This document shows positions 1 to 9,643 of a DNA stretch of 64,000 nucleotides, one piece after another. Within the stretch, counting starts at the first letter, position 1; each line of letters starts with the position of its first letter. The position numbers were made by a program, and so were the translations under genes. Source of the stretch: Hungatella sp. UBA3048 (GTDB lineage Bacteria > Bacillota > Clostridia > Lachnospirales > Lachnospiraceae); assembly GCA_002367105.1 (NCBI GenBank), contig DFCS01000007.1, forward strand, positions 17,113-81,112, read 5' to 3'. Under the pieces are notes generated by a model. That model was not told the origin of the DNA, did not search any database, and worked only from the letters and a program-made list of their open reading frames with translations.

Positions 1-719
1 GTGGAGGTATGGATATTGTAAAAATGCTTGATGAGGAAGTCATAGTCAGCCAGCTGTTCCTTGCGGTATACGGCCCCTGCTATCGGCCATAAAGTGCTGG
101 ACGCACAGGTCATGGCAGGGTCCTTATCCGCAGTCAGCGTACTTCCTTTATCAGCTTTTGCCGCCTGGTCAGTCACTGCTGTCTGATTTTGTTCCGGTAT
201 CTGATTGGCTGCCGTTTCCCCTCCAGCCGGCGGCTGCTCTGCCGGCTGTGCCTTATGGGCTCCGGCATTGATGCTTCCGTCTTCTCCGCTTTCCTCTCCG
301 CCGTCATATAAAAGGAAACTATGTTCCTCATAAAATCTTCCGCTTTCTAAATATCCTTCATAGGCCGGGTCTATTTCTCCATGGTTTGTTTCCGTTTTAC
401 CGGCGCCGCCATACCGGTAAAGCGGCGACTGACTGAAAAGAATATCACAGAGAACGTTTATCATGGATTTTTCATGGGTTCCGGACAGAATACTGTTCTG
501 ATCACTCTCATCCCATGTTGCGGCCGGATACTGGAGTCTCCAGATATAGGAAATCCCAAAGCCGGCCCCTTCTTTCGCCCAATTTTCCACTTTATGAGGA
601 TCTGCCTTTTTTCTCACTTCTGAAACTTCTTTTATGCTGAGAAGAACGGCCAAAGCCAGGCTTATGATGATCATCATTTTTCTTATATACCAGTTAATAT
701 CCTTATTTCTTCGCCTCAT
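1..719 (-). CDS. spoIIP: Stage II sporulation protein P (partial)
   Basis: The C-terminal part is cut off by the window edge. SpoIIP is a membrane-anchored peptidoglycan amidase/endopeptidase that works with SpoIID and SpoIIM in engulfment of the forespore. The visible reading frame has a basic start, one hydrophobic anchor (about residues 16-30), a long polar and proline/glutamine-rich linker, and then the start of the SpoIIP domain with a YDFLIKHFYNIHTST motif at the window edge. The start chosen is the ATG at 719, which has AGGAAGG just upstream; an in-frame ATG at 746 has a weaker site. It follows gpr on the same strand, the usual clostridial gpr-spoIIP order. The family call rests on the anchor, that motif and the neighbour, so it is good but not certain. 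Confidence 0.8.
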   Translation of the reverse strand, partial: MRRRNKDINWYIRKMMIIISLALAVLLSIKEVSEVRKKADPHKVENWAKEGAGFGISYIWRLQYPAATWDESDQNSILSGTHEKSMINVLCDILFSQSPLYRYGGAGKTETNHGEIDPAYEGYLESGRFYEEHSFLLYDGGEESGEDGSINAGAHKAQPAEQPPAGGETAANQIPEQNQTAVTDQAAKADKGSTLTADKDPAMTCASSTLWPIAGAVYRKEQLADYDFLIKHFYNIHTS

Positions 720-775
720 AACCGCCTTCCTGCATAGATTATTCATAATATCCTATGCGGAATGCCTGCCATTTA

Positions 776-1753
776 CTACGAATCTTCCTGTCCCAAAAAT
801 GCCAGATGGATTCCTTCCGAGATGGTAAAGCTAAGTTCCTTTACCGTTTCATCAATATCCGGAGGTGTCACATACATTGGTCCGAATTCCGGTTCCAGCA
901 ATTCCCGGATAAGATCATACTGCTCATCCGAGTTCAGTTTACCGATGAAATCTCCCATTCCCTTTGTTTCCATGCTTTTTGAAAGAGCGCCGATCATGGC
1001 GGAAACCGTATCATGGACAATGGCTGCCGCCCCTACAACGGTGGGCACTCCGATGGCCATGACCGGTACTCCAAGGCTTTCCAACGTAAGGCTGTGTCTG
1101 TGATTGCCCACTCCAGAACCTGGGTGGATTCCTGTATTGGTAAGCTGAATGGTAGTTCCAAGCCGCTTTACGCTTCTGGCTGCCAGCGCATCAATGGCAA
1201 TGATGAGATCCGGCTCAGTTTCTTTTATAATTCCTTTTAAAATTTCGGCACTTTCCATTCCTGTCTGAGCCATGACTCCCGGAATGATACCGCTGATAAT
1301 TGGCATGGTTCTTCCCTTCCAGAAATCATCTCCGTACTGGATCTTCAGATGCCTTGTTACCTGGAGATTTTTTAAAACCCTGGGGCCAAGGGAGTCCGGT
1401 GTTACGGATGAATTGCCAAGCCCTGCCACCAAAACATGAAAATTGGGTTTCCGGTAATCTTTTCCTTTAAGGAGGCGTTCGATCTGGTTTGCCAGCTCCT
1501 CCGATACTTCTCTGTGATAATCTTCATCTTTCATGGAAAGCTCATCGGCCTCCAGGGTAATATAGGTTCCAATGGGTTTTCCCATGGCCTTTGAGCCTTT
1601 TTCGTCAAGAATTTTTACCTCAGTCATTTTTATGTGACTGTCTGACCGATGCCACTCACGCAGAGACACGCCTGATATCTCACCGCCATCACCCGGGAAA
1701 CTCTCTCTTTCTTCTACTGCAAGGTCTGTACGCACTGTAAATGTGTTTTCCAT
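776..1753 (-). CDS. gpr: Germination protease GPR
   Basis: GPR is the spore protease (peptidase family A25) that degrades the small acid-soluble DNA-binding proteins when a spore germinates. The protein begins with an RTDLAVEE stretch, which in this family lies in the propeptide region removed on activation, and carries the conserved GLGNSSVTPDSLGP and ALAARS blocks. The length of about 325 residues is normal. A GTG at 1762 is possible, but the ATG at 1753 has AAAGGTGG five bases upstream and is preferred. spoIIP follows after a short gap, so the two are probably co-transcribed. The gene diverges from rpsT. I did not find a convincing forespore sigma-factor promoter by eye. Confidence 0.95.
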   Translation of the reverse strand: MENTFTVRTDLAVEERESFPGDGGEISGVSLREWHRSDSHIKMTEVKILDEKGSKAMGKPIGTYITLEADELSMKDEDYHREVSEELANQIERLLKGKDYRKPNFHVLVAGLGNSSVTPDSLGPRVLKNLQVTRHLKIQYGDDFWKGRTMPIISGIIPGVMAQTGMESAEILKGIIKETEPDLIIAIDALAARSVKRLGTTIQLTNTGIHPGSGVGNHRHSLTLESLGVPVMAIGVPTVVGAAAIVHDTVSAMIGALSKSMETKGMGDFIGKLNSDEQYDLIRELLEPEFGPMYVTPPDIDETVKELSFTISEGIHLAFLGQEDS

Positions 1754-1862
1754 TTTTTCCACCTTTCCTCTTTACTGCTCATGCTTTTTGGGCATAAAGG
1801 CATGCCTGTATGGCTTTCCAGCATTTCTAAGGTATTTTCTGCAAAAATACGGGAATTATGTA

Positions 1863-1891
1863 TTGACATCTGCGTCGAAATTCGTTAGAAT
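1863..1891 (+). promoter_or_regulatory. Sigma-A type promoter of rpsT
   Basis: A perfect -35 TTGACA (1863-1868) is followed by a 17-base spacer and a -10 TAGAAT (1886-1891). It lies about 90 bases upstream of the rpsT start and points towards it. Confidence 0.8.
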
Positions 1892-1981
1892 ACAAAGGTA
1901 TGTTTACATTGAACTGTCCGTGTCCAGGCTTTGATGCAAAACAAAGAATAATCATATATCATATTATTGGAGGTGTACCGA

Positions 1982-2245
1982 TTGGCTAACATTAAATCTG
2001 CAAAAAAGAGAATTTTAGTAAACGAAACAAAGGCTGCAAGAAATAAAGCGATCAGATCCAAAGTGAAAACATCTATCAAGAAGGTAGAGGCTGCTATCGT
2101 TGCCGGTGACAAGGCTGCTGCACAGGCAATTTTAGTAAACGCTATCTCAGAGATCGATAAGGCTACTACTAAAGGCGTATATCATAAGAATACCGCTTCC
2201 AGAAAAGTATCCAGAATCTCAAAAGCTGTAAACACAATGGCTTAA
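1982..2245 (+). CDS. rpsT: 30S ribosomal protein S20
   Basis: S20 is a small basic protein that binds 16S rRNA in the body of the 30S subunit. The protein of 87 residues starts (M)ANIKSAKKRI and is rich in lysine and alanine, as expected, with the family's SKVKTSIKKVE helix. The start is a TTG at 1982 with GGAGGTG (1969-1975) six bases upstream; a longer reading from 1967 would begin inside that ribosome site and is wrong. It is a single-gene unit with its own promoter and terminator. Confidence 0.96.
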   Translation: MANIKSAKKRILVNETKAARNKAIRSKVKTSIKKVEAAIVAGDKAAAQAILVNAISEIDKATTKGVYHKNTASRKVSRISKAVNTMA

Positions 2246-2263
2246 TTCATAGAACAGACTTTT

Positions 2264-2299
2264 ATCCCATTCGGAATAACCCACTGAATGGGATTTTTT
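2264..2299 (+). terminator. Rho-independent terminator of rpsT
   Basis: A 9-bp perfect stem (ATCCCATTC at 2264-2272 with GAATGGGAT at 2286-2294) is followed by a run of T bases, 19 bases after the rpsT stop codon. Confidence 0.9.
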
Positions 2300-2309
2300 G
2301 TGCAGTTTT

Positions 2310-2357
2310 AAGGCTTTTGCAGAATAGTCTCACGCAGAACTATTTTGCAAAAGCCTT
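2310..2357. terminator. Second hairpin between rpsT and the glucosidase gene
   Basis: A 19-bp inverted repeat with one mismatch (arms 2310-2328 and 2339-2357, 10-base loop) lies between the convergent rpsT and GH13 genes. The plus-strand exit is U-rich (TTTTAATTT); the minus-strand exit is less so. It probably acts as a back-up terminator for rpsT and may also stop the long sugar operon arriving from the right. Confidence 0.6.
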
Positions 2358-2412
2358 TTAATTTACAGTCAATTGGATATTCGCGATCTGCAACCCTACT
2401 TGATGAGGTTAA

Positions 2413-4071
2413 CTATTGATAAATCACAAACGCTTCATAAGGTTTCAGTTCTCCGCTTATTCTCTCCGTTGTATCATAATTGCTGATCAGAACGGTTCCT
2501 GATTCAAATTCCTCTGGTACGCTATAGTTTAACGTCCGGCCGCAGAAATTGCATACGACCAGGAGCTTTCTGTCTCCCAAGGTCCTCACGTAGGCATAGA
2601 TATCCGGATCATCGGGAAGCAGCAGCTCGTAACTGCCATAAACGATGATCTCAAATTCATGGCGCAGAGCGATCAATTGTTTATAATAATGGAATACAGA
2701 AGTCTTTCGATCCACCTGTTCTTTGGCATTGATGCTTTCATAATTGGGATTTACCATGATCCAGGGGGCGGCTTCTGAAAATCCGGCATTCAAGCTTGTA
2801 TCCCACTGCATAGGGGTCCTCGCATTGTCCCGGCTCTTATACCTTAGATACTTCATCATATCCTCTTCGGTGAAAATTCCTTTTTCTGTCAGCTCATAGT
2901 AGGCATTTATGCTGTCCAGATCCCGAAAATCATGGATGGTTTCAAAGGGGACATTGGTCATTCCCAGTTCCTCTCCCTGATACACATAGGGAGTTCCCTG
3001 CATCATGTGGAGGCAGGTGGCAAGCATCTTGGCTGAGCGCTCCCGGTATTCCTCACAGTCGCTTCCAAAACGGGAAACAACTCTGGGCTGGTCATGATTA
3101 TCCCAGAACAGGCTGTTCCAGGCAGTTCCTTCAAGCCCTTTCTGCCATTTTGTCATAATGGCTTTAAGATCCGGAAGATACAGCTTCTTATCCGTCCATT
3201 TGTTGTCAGGATCCCCATCCACGTCCATATGCTCAAACTGGAATACCATGTTAAGTTCACTTCCATCAGAGGACGCATACCTGGCCGCTTCCAAAAGAGT
3301 CACACCGGAACACTCTCCTACCGTCATGATATCATACCCGGATAAAACCTCACGGTTCATTTCCTTTAAATATTCGTGAACCTTTGGTCCGTTGGCGGAA
3401 ACATTAAAGCTGGCATACCCATTGATCATGGCCGGACCGTCGGGAAGTCCTTCCCGCTTGGAAATCAGGCTGATCACATCCATGCGGAATCCGTCGATGC
3501 CCTTATCCAGCCACCATTTCATCATATCGTATACCTCTGTCCGGACTTTCCCGTTATCCCAGTTTAAATCAGGCTGTTTTTCGGAAAAAAGATGAAGGAA
3601 ATACTGGTCAGTTTCCTTATCATATTTCCAAGCAGGCCCGGAAAAGCAGGATCCCCAGTTATTAGGTTCTTTTCCGTCCTTTCCATCTCTCCATATGTAA
3701 TAATCCCGGTAAGGATTATCCTTTGATTTTCTGCTTTCTAAAAACCATGGATGCTCATCTGAGGTGTGGTTTACCACAAGATCCATAACCAGTTTGATTC
3801 CCCGTTTATGCATCTCTTCTAAAAGTCTGTCAAAGTCCTCCATGGTACCAAATTCCTTCATGATGTCACGGTAATCACGGATATCGTAGCCATTGTCATC
3901 GTTTGGCGAATCGTACACGGGAGACAGCCAGACCACATCGATTCCCAGTTCCTTTAAATAGTCCAGCTTGCTTATGATCCCCCCTATATCGCCGATCCCA
4001 TCCCCATTGCTGTCACAGAAGCTTCTGGGGTAAATTTGATATACTACAGATTCTTTCCACCAAATTTTCAT
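2413..4071 (-). CDS. malL: GH13 oligo-1,6-glucosidase / alpha-glucosidase
   Basis: A cytoplasmic exo-acting alpha-glucosidase that removes glucose from the non-reducing end of short alpha-glucosides. The 552-residue length fits the GH13_31 subfamily. The four conserved regions are present: DLVVNHTS near 97, GFRMDVI with nucleophile Asp198, VGEC with acid/base Glu253, and DNHDQPR with Asp327. Val199 directly after the nucleophile is the residue linked in characterised members to alpha-1,6 preference, so isomaltose-type substrates are likely; trehalose-6-phosphate hydrolase is an alternative. The start is the ATG at 4071 (GGAGAA upstream); the longer in-frame reading to 4125 runs into the previous gene. 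It is the last gene of the LacI-controlled operon. Confidence 0.9.
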   Translation of the reverse strand: MKIWWKESVVYQIYPRSFCDSNGDGIGDIGGIISKLDYLKELGIDVVWLSPVYDSPNDDNGYDIRDYRDIMKEFGTMEDFDRLLEEMHKRGIKLVMDLVVNHTSDEHPWFLESRKSKDNPYRDYYIWRDGKDGKEPNNWGSCFSGPAWKYDKETDQYFLHLFSEKQPDLNWDNGKVRTEVYDMMKWWLDKGIDGFRMDVISLISKREGLPDGPAMINGYASFNVSANGPKVHEYLKEMNREVLSGYDIMTVGECSGVTLLEAARYASSDGSELNMVFQFEHMDVDGDPDNKWTDKKLYLPDLKAIMTKWQKGLEGTAWNSLFWDNHDQPRVVSRFGSDCEEYRERSAKMLATCLHMMQGTPYVYQGEELGMTNVPFETIHDFRDLDSINAYYELTEKGIFTEEDMMKYLRYKSRDNARTPMQWDTSLNAGFSEAAPWIMVNPNYESINAKEQVDRKTSVFHYYKQLIALRHEFEIIVYGSYELLLPDDPDIYAYVRTLGDRKLLVVCNFCGRTLNYSVPEEFESGTVLISNYDTTERISGELKPYEAFVIYQ

Positions 4072-4084
4072 AGTCTTCTCCTTT

Positions 4085-5803
4085 CTAATCCAATACATAA
4101 TCACGCAGCAGAATAAGAAACACACTGGCTGTCCAGGTAAAGCCGTGATCCCTTAAGCCCCGCCCGTCCAGTGCACTGTAATTTTCATAAAATCCATTTT
4201 CAGCACAAAGTCTGCAGAAACGTTCTGCATAATAACGTGCCTCTTTCTGCCTGCCGCACTGTTTTAAGGCATCTACCAGAATCATGACAGCGGCTGGCCA
4301 GACCGCTCCCCGCCAGTATCCGTCTTCTTCAAACAGCATACTGTCCAAAGGCTCTGATGCAAATCCCCAGGGACCGGCCAGATGGCCTTTCTTTAAAAGC
4401 CCTGAAATCAGAGTTTCACGAAGTATCTCCGGAAGGCGTTCCCCAAGAATCAGAGGAAGAAATAAAATCAGGGAATCGGAAGTGACCACTTCCATCTCAG
4501 GGATCTTCACCGCTTCAAACCGATCTTCTCTCACAAAATAGGCCAACAGCTTAGAGAACAGATTTTCCCCCTTTTCCTTCCACGCTTCAGCCTCTTGCAG
4601 CCAGCCAAGCTGCCTTGCCGTATGCTCCAGAAACTCCATCTGAATTACAAGCCAGGCCGATAAATCCGGTGATTGGACCGGCAAGCCCAGACGGAAAACA
4701 GTGGCATTGTCCCAACCGGAATCATTGCCATGCTGGTAGGTTGGGATGCCGTTTTCCTCCACCCGGTAGGTCATCCACCACTCGGTAAAGGAGGCAACAG
4801 AACGGTACAGCCTCTCCTTTACTTCCCTGCCCGGATCATGGATCTGAAACATTTTCTTTAGAATAAATCCCTGGACCGGAGGCTTTACAAAGGAACGGAT
4901 GATCGTCCTCGCCTGGTAAGCATCGGGGTATGCGCCATACTCATCCTGTTGGTCCGCCATGGCTAAAAACTGTCCGTATGCCAGTTCCGGCTGGGACGAG
5001 ACCAGGGCAAGGCCATTAAAGGCATAATCCCAGCTCCATACAAGATTCATCCAGTTTTTTGTCATGACCATTACCGGTCTTTTGATATAACCGGAAGGCT
5101 TGAGCACGGAATGCCACAAAACATAGGCAGCTTCCCTTCTGGCTTTTTCAAAAGCAGGATCTGTCCCCTTTAAACCGTTCATAATGCCTTTCTCAAACTC
5201 CAGATATTCCTCTTTTACTGTCTGACGGCACAAGGCATAACTCCCGTACTCTTTTTTCTGCGGACTTAAACCGGTAAGGGTGATCACGGCCAACAGCTCT
5301 CCCTTCTCCGGGCTTAGTAGAAGCTCCGTCCTGCTGCTGCCAAAGCCATTGTCCGGACATGCCGATTGATCCTTTACCTTTCCTTTTCGCAGGGTCACAT
5401 GGAGGGCCATATCATCTCCCGCTATTTCAAAGCTTCCATCCATGTGTCCCATCACTCTGTCATAGGTACCAGCTTTTGTCTTTGTAATCAGGACCGGGCT
5501 GTTTGATTTAAAGAGAAACCCTTCCTCATCTCCAAAGCATATGGAGTATTCTCCTGTTTCAGAAGTTACGTCCAGTTCCCAGGGTGACATGGAAACTGCA
5601 ATTGTCGCTTCCGGCTTCCCATCATCATTTACCGGTATGATGGGATAAGTCTCCTGTTGGGAAAACGCGCCGTAAAGTACCCGTAGCGCAATGTGGCCGT
5701 CAAATTCCTTCGTGCCATCCTGAGGATAGGAAAATGCCAAATAAGAGCCGTATCTGCTAAAAGGTACGGAGCGGACATCCAGTTCTCTCCTGTGTTCCTT
5801 CAT
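4085..5803 (-). CDS. GH63-like (alpha/alpha)6-barrel glycoside hydrolase
   Basis: Probably a cytoplasmic exo-glycosidase acting on an alpha-glucoside. The 572-residue protein has an N-terminal beta-rich part (about 1-200) and a helical barrel with motifs typical of GH63/GH37-like enzymes: MTKNWMNLVWSWDYAFNG near 248, GNDSGWDNATVF (359-370), YWRGAVWP and FTWTASVFL near the end. Asp361 is the likely general acid, and a Glu in the GFYENYSAL segment is the likely base. No signal peptide is seen. It sits between the GH65 fusion and the GH13 glucosidase, with 12-13 base gaps and a GGAGGG site. The substrate cannot be named from sequence; it could be a glucosylglycerate- or mannosylglycerate-type hydrolase or an oligosaccharide glucosidase. 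Confidence 0.75.
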   Translation of the reverse strand: MKEHRRELDVRSVPFSRYGSYLAFSYPQDGTKEFDGHIALRVLYGAFSQQETYPIIPVNDDGKPEATIAVSMSPWELDVTSETGEYSICFGDEEGFLFKSNSPVLITKTKAGTYDRVMGHMDGSFEIAGDDMALHVTLRKGKVKDQSACPDNGFGSSRTELLLSPEKGELLAVITLTGLSPQKKEYGSYALCRQTVKEEYLEFEKGIMNGLKGTDPAFEKARREAAYVLWHSVLKPSGYIKRPVMVMTKNWMNLVWSWDYAFNGLALVSSQPELAYGQFLAMADQQDEYGAYPDAYQARTIIRSFVKPPVQGFILKKMFQIHDPGREVKERLYRSVASFTEWWMTYRVEENGIPTYQHGNDSGWDNATVFRLGLPVQSPDLSAWLVIQMEFLEHTARQLGWLQEAEAWKEKGENLFSKLLAYFVREDRFEAVKIPEMEVVTSDSLILFLPLILGERLPEILRETLISGLLKKGHLAGPWGFASEPLDSMLFEEDGYWRGAVWPAAVMILVDALKQCGRQKEARYYAERFCRLCAENGFYENYSALDGRGLRDHGFTWTASVFLILLRDYVLD

Positions 5804-5815
5804 CTGAATCCCTCC

Positions 5816-8788
5816 TTATCCGACGATCTCCAGCAGTTGGCTGAAGGCTGACAGCTTATAATCTGCCAGTAAAGATTTTACCGCATCTCCCACTGCTCCG
5901 CAATCCATTCCGCCAGATTTTGCTGCTATAAGCCCTGCCTCGGCATCTTCTACTACAAGGCAGTTTTCCGCCTTGCAGTAAAGCATTGCTGCTGCCTTTT
6001 GAAATACTTCCGGGTGAGGCTTTGAATGGGTGATCGAATTTCCGTCAGAGACGGCATCAAAAAAATGTTCCAATCCCAACTGCTTTAAGATCAGTCCTGC
6101 GTTCTTACTGGAGGAACCGATCGCCAGCTTCATCCCCCGTTTTCTAAGCTCCATCAACGTGTCCTTAGTTTCCTCTGACAAATCGGAAGGGGTCATGCTT
6201 TCCAACAGCTTTTTATAACCCTCATTTTTCTTTGTTAGATATCTTTCCTTATCTTCTTCCCTCATGACCTTATCATACCGTTCCAGAATGATATCAAAGC
6301 TCTCCTTCCGGCTGACACCCCGCAGCCGGTTATTGATGATCTCATCAAAATAAATACCCAACTCATCTGCCACCTCTTTCCATGCAAGATAGTGGTAATG
6401 ATCGGTATGACAGATCACTCCGTCCAAATCAAAAATAACCGCTTCATAGGTTTTCTTTTCCACGTAAACAGATGCTTCCGGTTCCACCCTGCTGCTTCTT
6501 CCAAATACCATAAGCGACACCGGGCAGCTTCCGTTGTTTGCGATAGTAACACCTTTCTTATCCACTGTAACCGTCAGCTTCTGGCCCTTCCATACCAGAG
6601 GAAACCGAAGCTCATCCCAGGCTTTAGGCAGCTTGGGATTAAGTTCCAGGCCACTACGGCGGATCCTCAGCCCTCCAAAGCCCATGACGCAGCTTAACCA
6701 GATTCCTCCGATGGAGGCACTGTGAATTCCCTCCTCCGATGATTTCATATTGGGTCCCAGATCGATGGAGCATGCCGCCTGATGCATCTGATAGGCCATG
6801 TCCTCCATTCCGTAATCATTGGCTAAAACGGCGTGAACACATCGGCTTAAGGATGAATCATGAAGGGTCTTATCCTCATAAAATGCAAAGTTTTTTCTTT
6901 TTGTTTCCAAGGAAAACAAATCAGGCATCACAAAATCCAGCATGACCGTATCGGCCTGTTTGGAAACCATGAGTTTCCCCATCTGCTCCATATTATAATC
7001 CTGGTGGATTCCCAGGACCTTTCCGGAGGCCTTATAAGGTGCCAGATCAATGGGCTCTAAGCTCATGTACTGGTCGGTCTGAGGGACAATGCCGTTTTCC
7101 CCGGGCACCGGTAAGTAGAGCTTTTCCCTCTTTTCCCTTAGACTCTGCTTTAACCGGTCAAAATGGAACTTCTGGTCCAGAAGTTCTGAAACCTCCTTAT
7201 TTTCCTTTGGCAAAGCTTCCATAATATGTTCAGCCAGCCCCATATTATAATCCGCCATATAATTGGTATAGGCATTATTATCCACATGCTCCTTATACTC
7301 ATCCGGTCCGATCACATCAAGGATTTCATAACAGCCCTTTTTCTCATTCCATTCCAACCGGCTGGACCAGAAAAGAGCCGTATCCAGTATGATCTCATAT
7401 CCGTAACGGTCCATATAGTCCTGATCTCCGGAGGCCTGATAATACTGCCATACCGCATAAGCCACATCCGCGCTGATATGATGCTCAATTAATCCTGTCA
7501 GGCACTTTTGTACCTTGCCCGTTACAACGTCAGCACCCAGATATAAGGGGGTTACCTCGCCGTCATCGATCCAGGCACACTCCCATGGATACATGGCCCC
7601 CTCCCATCCGTTTTCGGCGGCCTTTTTGCGGGCGCCATAGAGATTTCTGTAGCGGTATTCCAGAAGGGTCCTTGCGGTTTGGGGTTCCGTAAGGGTAAAA
7701 TAAGGCAGGATGAACATTTCCGTATCCCAAAAGGAATGGCCCTTATAGCCTTCTCCTGTCAAAGCCTTTGCAGCGATCCCCACCCGGTTGTCGTCCTTTT
7801 TCACCATAATATTCAAATGATACTGGGCAAACCGGAGGGCAAGCTGATCAAAATCATCATTTCCCCGTATGGTTACCTCATGATTTTTCCAGAAGTCGTT
7901 CCATACTTCCTCTGACTCCGCCAGAAGTCTGTCATATCCCTTATCAAATTCGTTCCGTAAGCATTCCATGCCGTCTGTTTTCAGACGTTCAACAGTACCG
8001 GAGTTCTCTTCCCTTTCGTAAGCCAGATCCCTGGAGGAATGAAAGCAGGATATCTTTTCTAAGCGGATGGTTTCACCGGCCTCTGCTTTCACGGACCAGC
8101 TCAGATCCATATTTCTTCTTCCCATAACCGGGAGAGGCTTTTCCTCCCGGCTTATCCTGCAGGCACTGTGGACAGCCGCCAGCACCCGGGACTCGGTCGT
8201 TTCCGCCAGAAACTGCATGGTGACACCGTCATAGATCCTGCGCCTTATATTCTCAAAATGCATGGCCCCATGGTTTGTCACATCCCCATGAATACCCGTT
8301 TCAATCACCAGCTGCGCGCTGTCATCACAGGACAGCTCCAGGTATTCTGCCGCAATATGTTCATTTTTTAAGGATACAAACCGTTTAAAAACAGCCGTAA
8401 CCAGAGTCTTCGATGGACATTCCCACACAATCTTTCTGGTGGTTTCTCCGTTCTTTAAGTTCATGGCCCTGGAATACTCCATGACCTTACCTGTCTGCAG
8501 GTTCAGACGGTATCCATCAACATAGATATCCATAGCAGTTACATCCGGAAGATTGGGAAGCTCCGTCACCTCTTCCTCTCCCGCTTTATTAAAGGTTCCG
8601 GTGATGAACGTGTTCCTCACCTCTTCTACATAACGCTCCTCCAGGGCGTTTCGCATCCCTATGTAACCATTTCCCTGGGCAAAAACCGCCTCATATTTTC
8701 CCAGGTTCCGGGCATCAAATTCCGTTTCCTCAATCAGCCAGTTTTTTAAAGCTCCCTGACCCTTAAAAAAATTCAATGTGTTAATCAT
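5816..8788 (-). CDS. GH65 disaccharide phosphorylase fused to beta-phosphoglucomutase
   Basis: A bifunctional 990-residue protein. Residues 1 to about 775 form a GH65 inverting phosphorylase (maltose, kojibiose, nigerose or trehalose type), with WDTEMF near 354 and general acid Glu497 in DVIGPDEY. Residues 781-990 form a complete HAD-family beta-phosphoglucomutase, with nucleophile Asp787 and Asp789 in FDLDGV, RLRGVSRKES cap motif, GSSSKN, the HSKPHPEVF lysine and VVEDAEAG. Phosphorolysis of an alpha-glucoside yields beta-glucose-1-phosphate, which the second domain would turn into glucose-6-phosphate. These two activities are usually encoded by adjacent separate genes. The disaccharide used cannot be told from sequence. 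It is in the middle of the sugar operon, after the permeases. Confidence 0.92.
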   Translation of the reverse strand: MINTLNFFKGQGALKNWLIEETEFDARNLGKYEAVFAQGNGYIGMRNALEERYVEEVRNTFITGTFNKAGEEEVTELPNLPDVTAMDIYVDGYRLNLQTGKVMEYSRAMNLKNGETTRKIVWECPSKTLVTAVFKRFVSLKNEHIAAEYLELSCDDSAQLVIETGIHGDVTNHGAMHFENIRRRIYDGVTMQFLAETTESRVLAAVHSACRISREEKPLPVMGRRNMDLSWSVKAEAGETIRLEKISCFHSSRDLAYEREENSGTVERLKTDGMECLRNEFDKGYDRLLAESEEVWNDFWKNHEVTIRGNDDFDQLALRFAQYHLNIMVKKDDNRVGIAAKALTGEGYKGHSFWDTEMFILPYFTLTEPQTARTLLEYRYRNLYGARKKAAENGWEGAMYPWECAWIDDGEVTPLYLGADVVTGKVQKCLTGLIEHHISADVAYAVWQYYQASGDQDYMDRYGYEIILDTALFWSSRLEWNEKKGCYEILDVIGPDEYKEHVDNNAYTNYMADYNMGLAEHIMEALPKENKEVSELLDQKFHFDRLKQSLREKREKLYLPVPGENGIVPQTDQYMSLEPIDLAPYKASGKVLGIHQDYNMEQMGKLMVSKQADTVMLDFVMPDLFSLETKRKNFAFYEDKTLHDSSLSRCVHAVLANDYGMEDMAYQMHQAACSIDLGPNMKSSEEGIHSASIGGIWLSCVMGFGGLRIRRSGLELNPKLPKAWDELRFPLVWKGQKLTVTVDKKGVTIANNGSCPVSLMVFGRSSRVEPEASVYVEKKTYEAVIFDLDGVICHTDHYHYLAWKEVADELGIYFDEIINNRLRGVSRKESFDIILERYDKVMREEDKERYLTKKNEGYKKLLESMTPSDLSEETKDTLMELRKRGMKLAIGSSSKNAGLILKQLGLEHFFDAVSDGNSITHSKPHPEVFQKAAAMLYCKAENCLVVEDAEAGLIAAKSGGMDCGAVGDAVKSLLADYKLSAFSQLLEIVG

Positions 8789-8805
8789 TATGCTCTCCTA
8801 TATTG

Positions 8806-9630
8806 TCAGCCTTTTACTCCTGATGCCGCAACACTGGCCTGTACCTGTTCCTGGGCCAGCGCATATAAAATGATGCCCGGAAGCACGACAAGAGTCAAAG
8901 CGGCAAACAGCTTTGTGTAGTCATATGAAAATGATTCAGTGAAAAATTGCAGCGCCACCGGCAGAGTCCTGTTCTTATTGGAAGAGGTCAGCAGGGAGGC
9001 GTAAAAAAATTCATTCCAGTTATTCAAAAACATAAGAATCCCGGCCGTAGCCAGCCCTCCTTTTGCCAGAGGAAGGTTGATCTGGAAAAATACCCGGAGA
9101 AAACCTGCCCCTTCCAGCCTGGCCGCCTCATCTAAGGATGAAGGAATGGACATAAAGGTGGATTTTAAGATGAACACGGACATTGCAAGCCCCATGGATA
9201 AGTAAACCACCGCCAGACCCCAGATGTTATCATACAGATTTATCTTCATGATCAGGGAAAAGATGGGCTGTGCCTTGGAATGGGAAGGGACCAGCAGGGT
9301 AATGGTAAACAAGGCGAAAATCAGGGATTTTCCTGGAAAACGGTACTTTCCTATCACATAAGCGCCCATGGCAAAGAACAGGAGCGACAGTAGTGTTGAG
9401 GTAATGCAGACCAGAAAGGAATTGACCGCGTACCGCAGAAAATCATATTTCTCAAATAAGTAAATATATGGTTCGAAACTAATGGAAGTCGGCAGTGTAA
9501 ATGGATTTCCAAGAATCTGGGCATTGGTTTTAAAGGATGACATGATCACCCAGAGAATCGGAAAGACCGATATGATCACGGTAAATACCATAAGAAAATA
9601 CATACAAAACACAGTAATTTTTTTCTTCAT
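8806..9630 (-). CDS. Sugar ABC transporter permease, MalG type
   Basis: An inner-membrane permease of a carbohydrate ABC importer (CUT1 family). About six hydrophobic segments are visible, and the EAA loop that contacts the ATPase reads EAARLEGAGFLRVFFQI. The start is the ATG at 9630, with GGAGGAGGGG upstream that overlaps the end of the preceding permease, so translation is probably coupled. No ATPase gene is in the operon; as in many CUT1 systems in Firmicutes, a shared MsmK/MalK-type ATPase encoded elsewhere is expected. Confidence 0.92.
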   Translation of the reverse strand: MKKKITVFCMYFLMVFTVIISVFPILWVIMSSFKTNAQILGNPFTLPTSISFEPYIYLFEKYDFLRYAVNSFLVCITSTLLSLLFFAMGAYVIGKYRFPGKSLIFALFTITLLVPSHSKAQPIFSLIMKINLYDNIWGLAVVYLSMGLAMSVFILKSTFMSIPSSLDEAARLEGAGFLRVFFQINLPLAKGGLATAGILMFLNNWNEFFYASLLTSSNKNRTLPVALQFFTESFSYDYTKLFAALTLVVLPGIILYALAQEQVQASVAASGVKG

Positions 9631-9643
9631 TTCGCCCCTCCTC

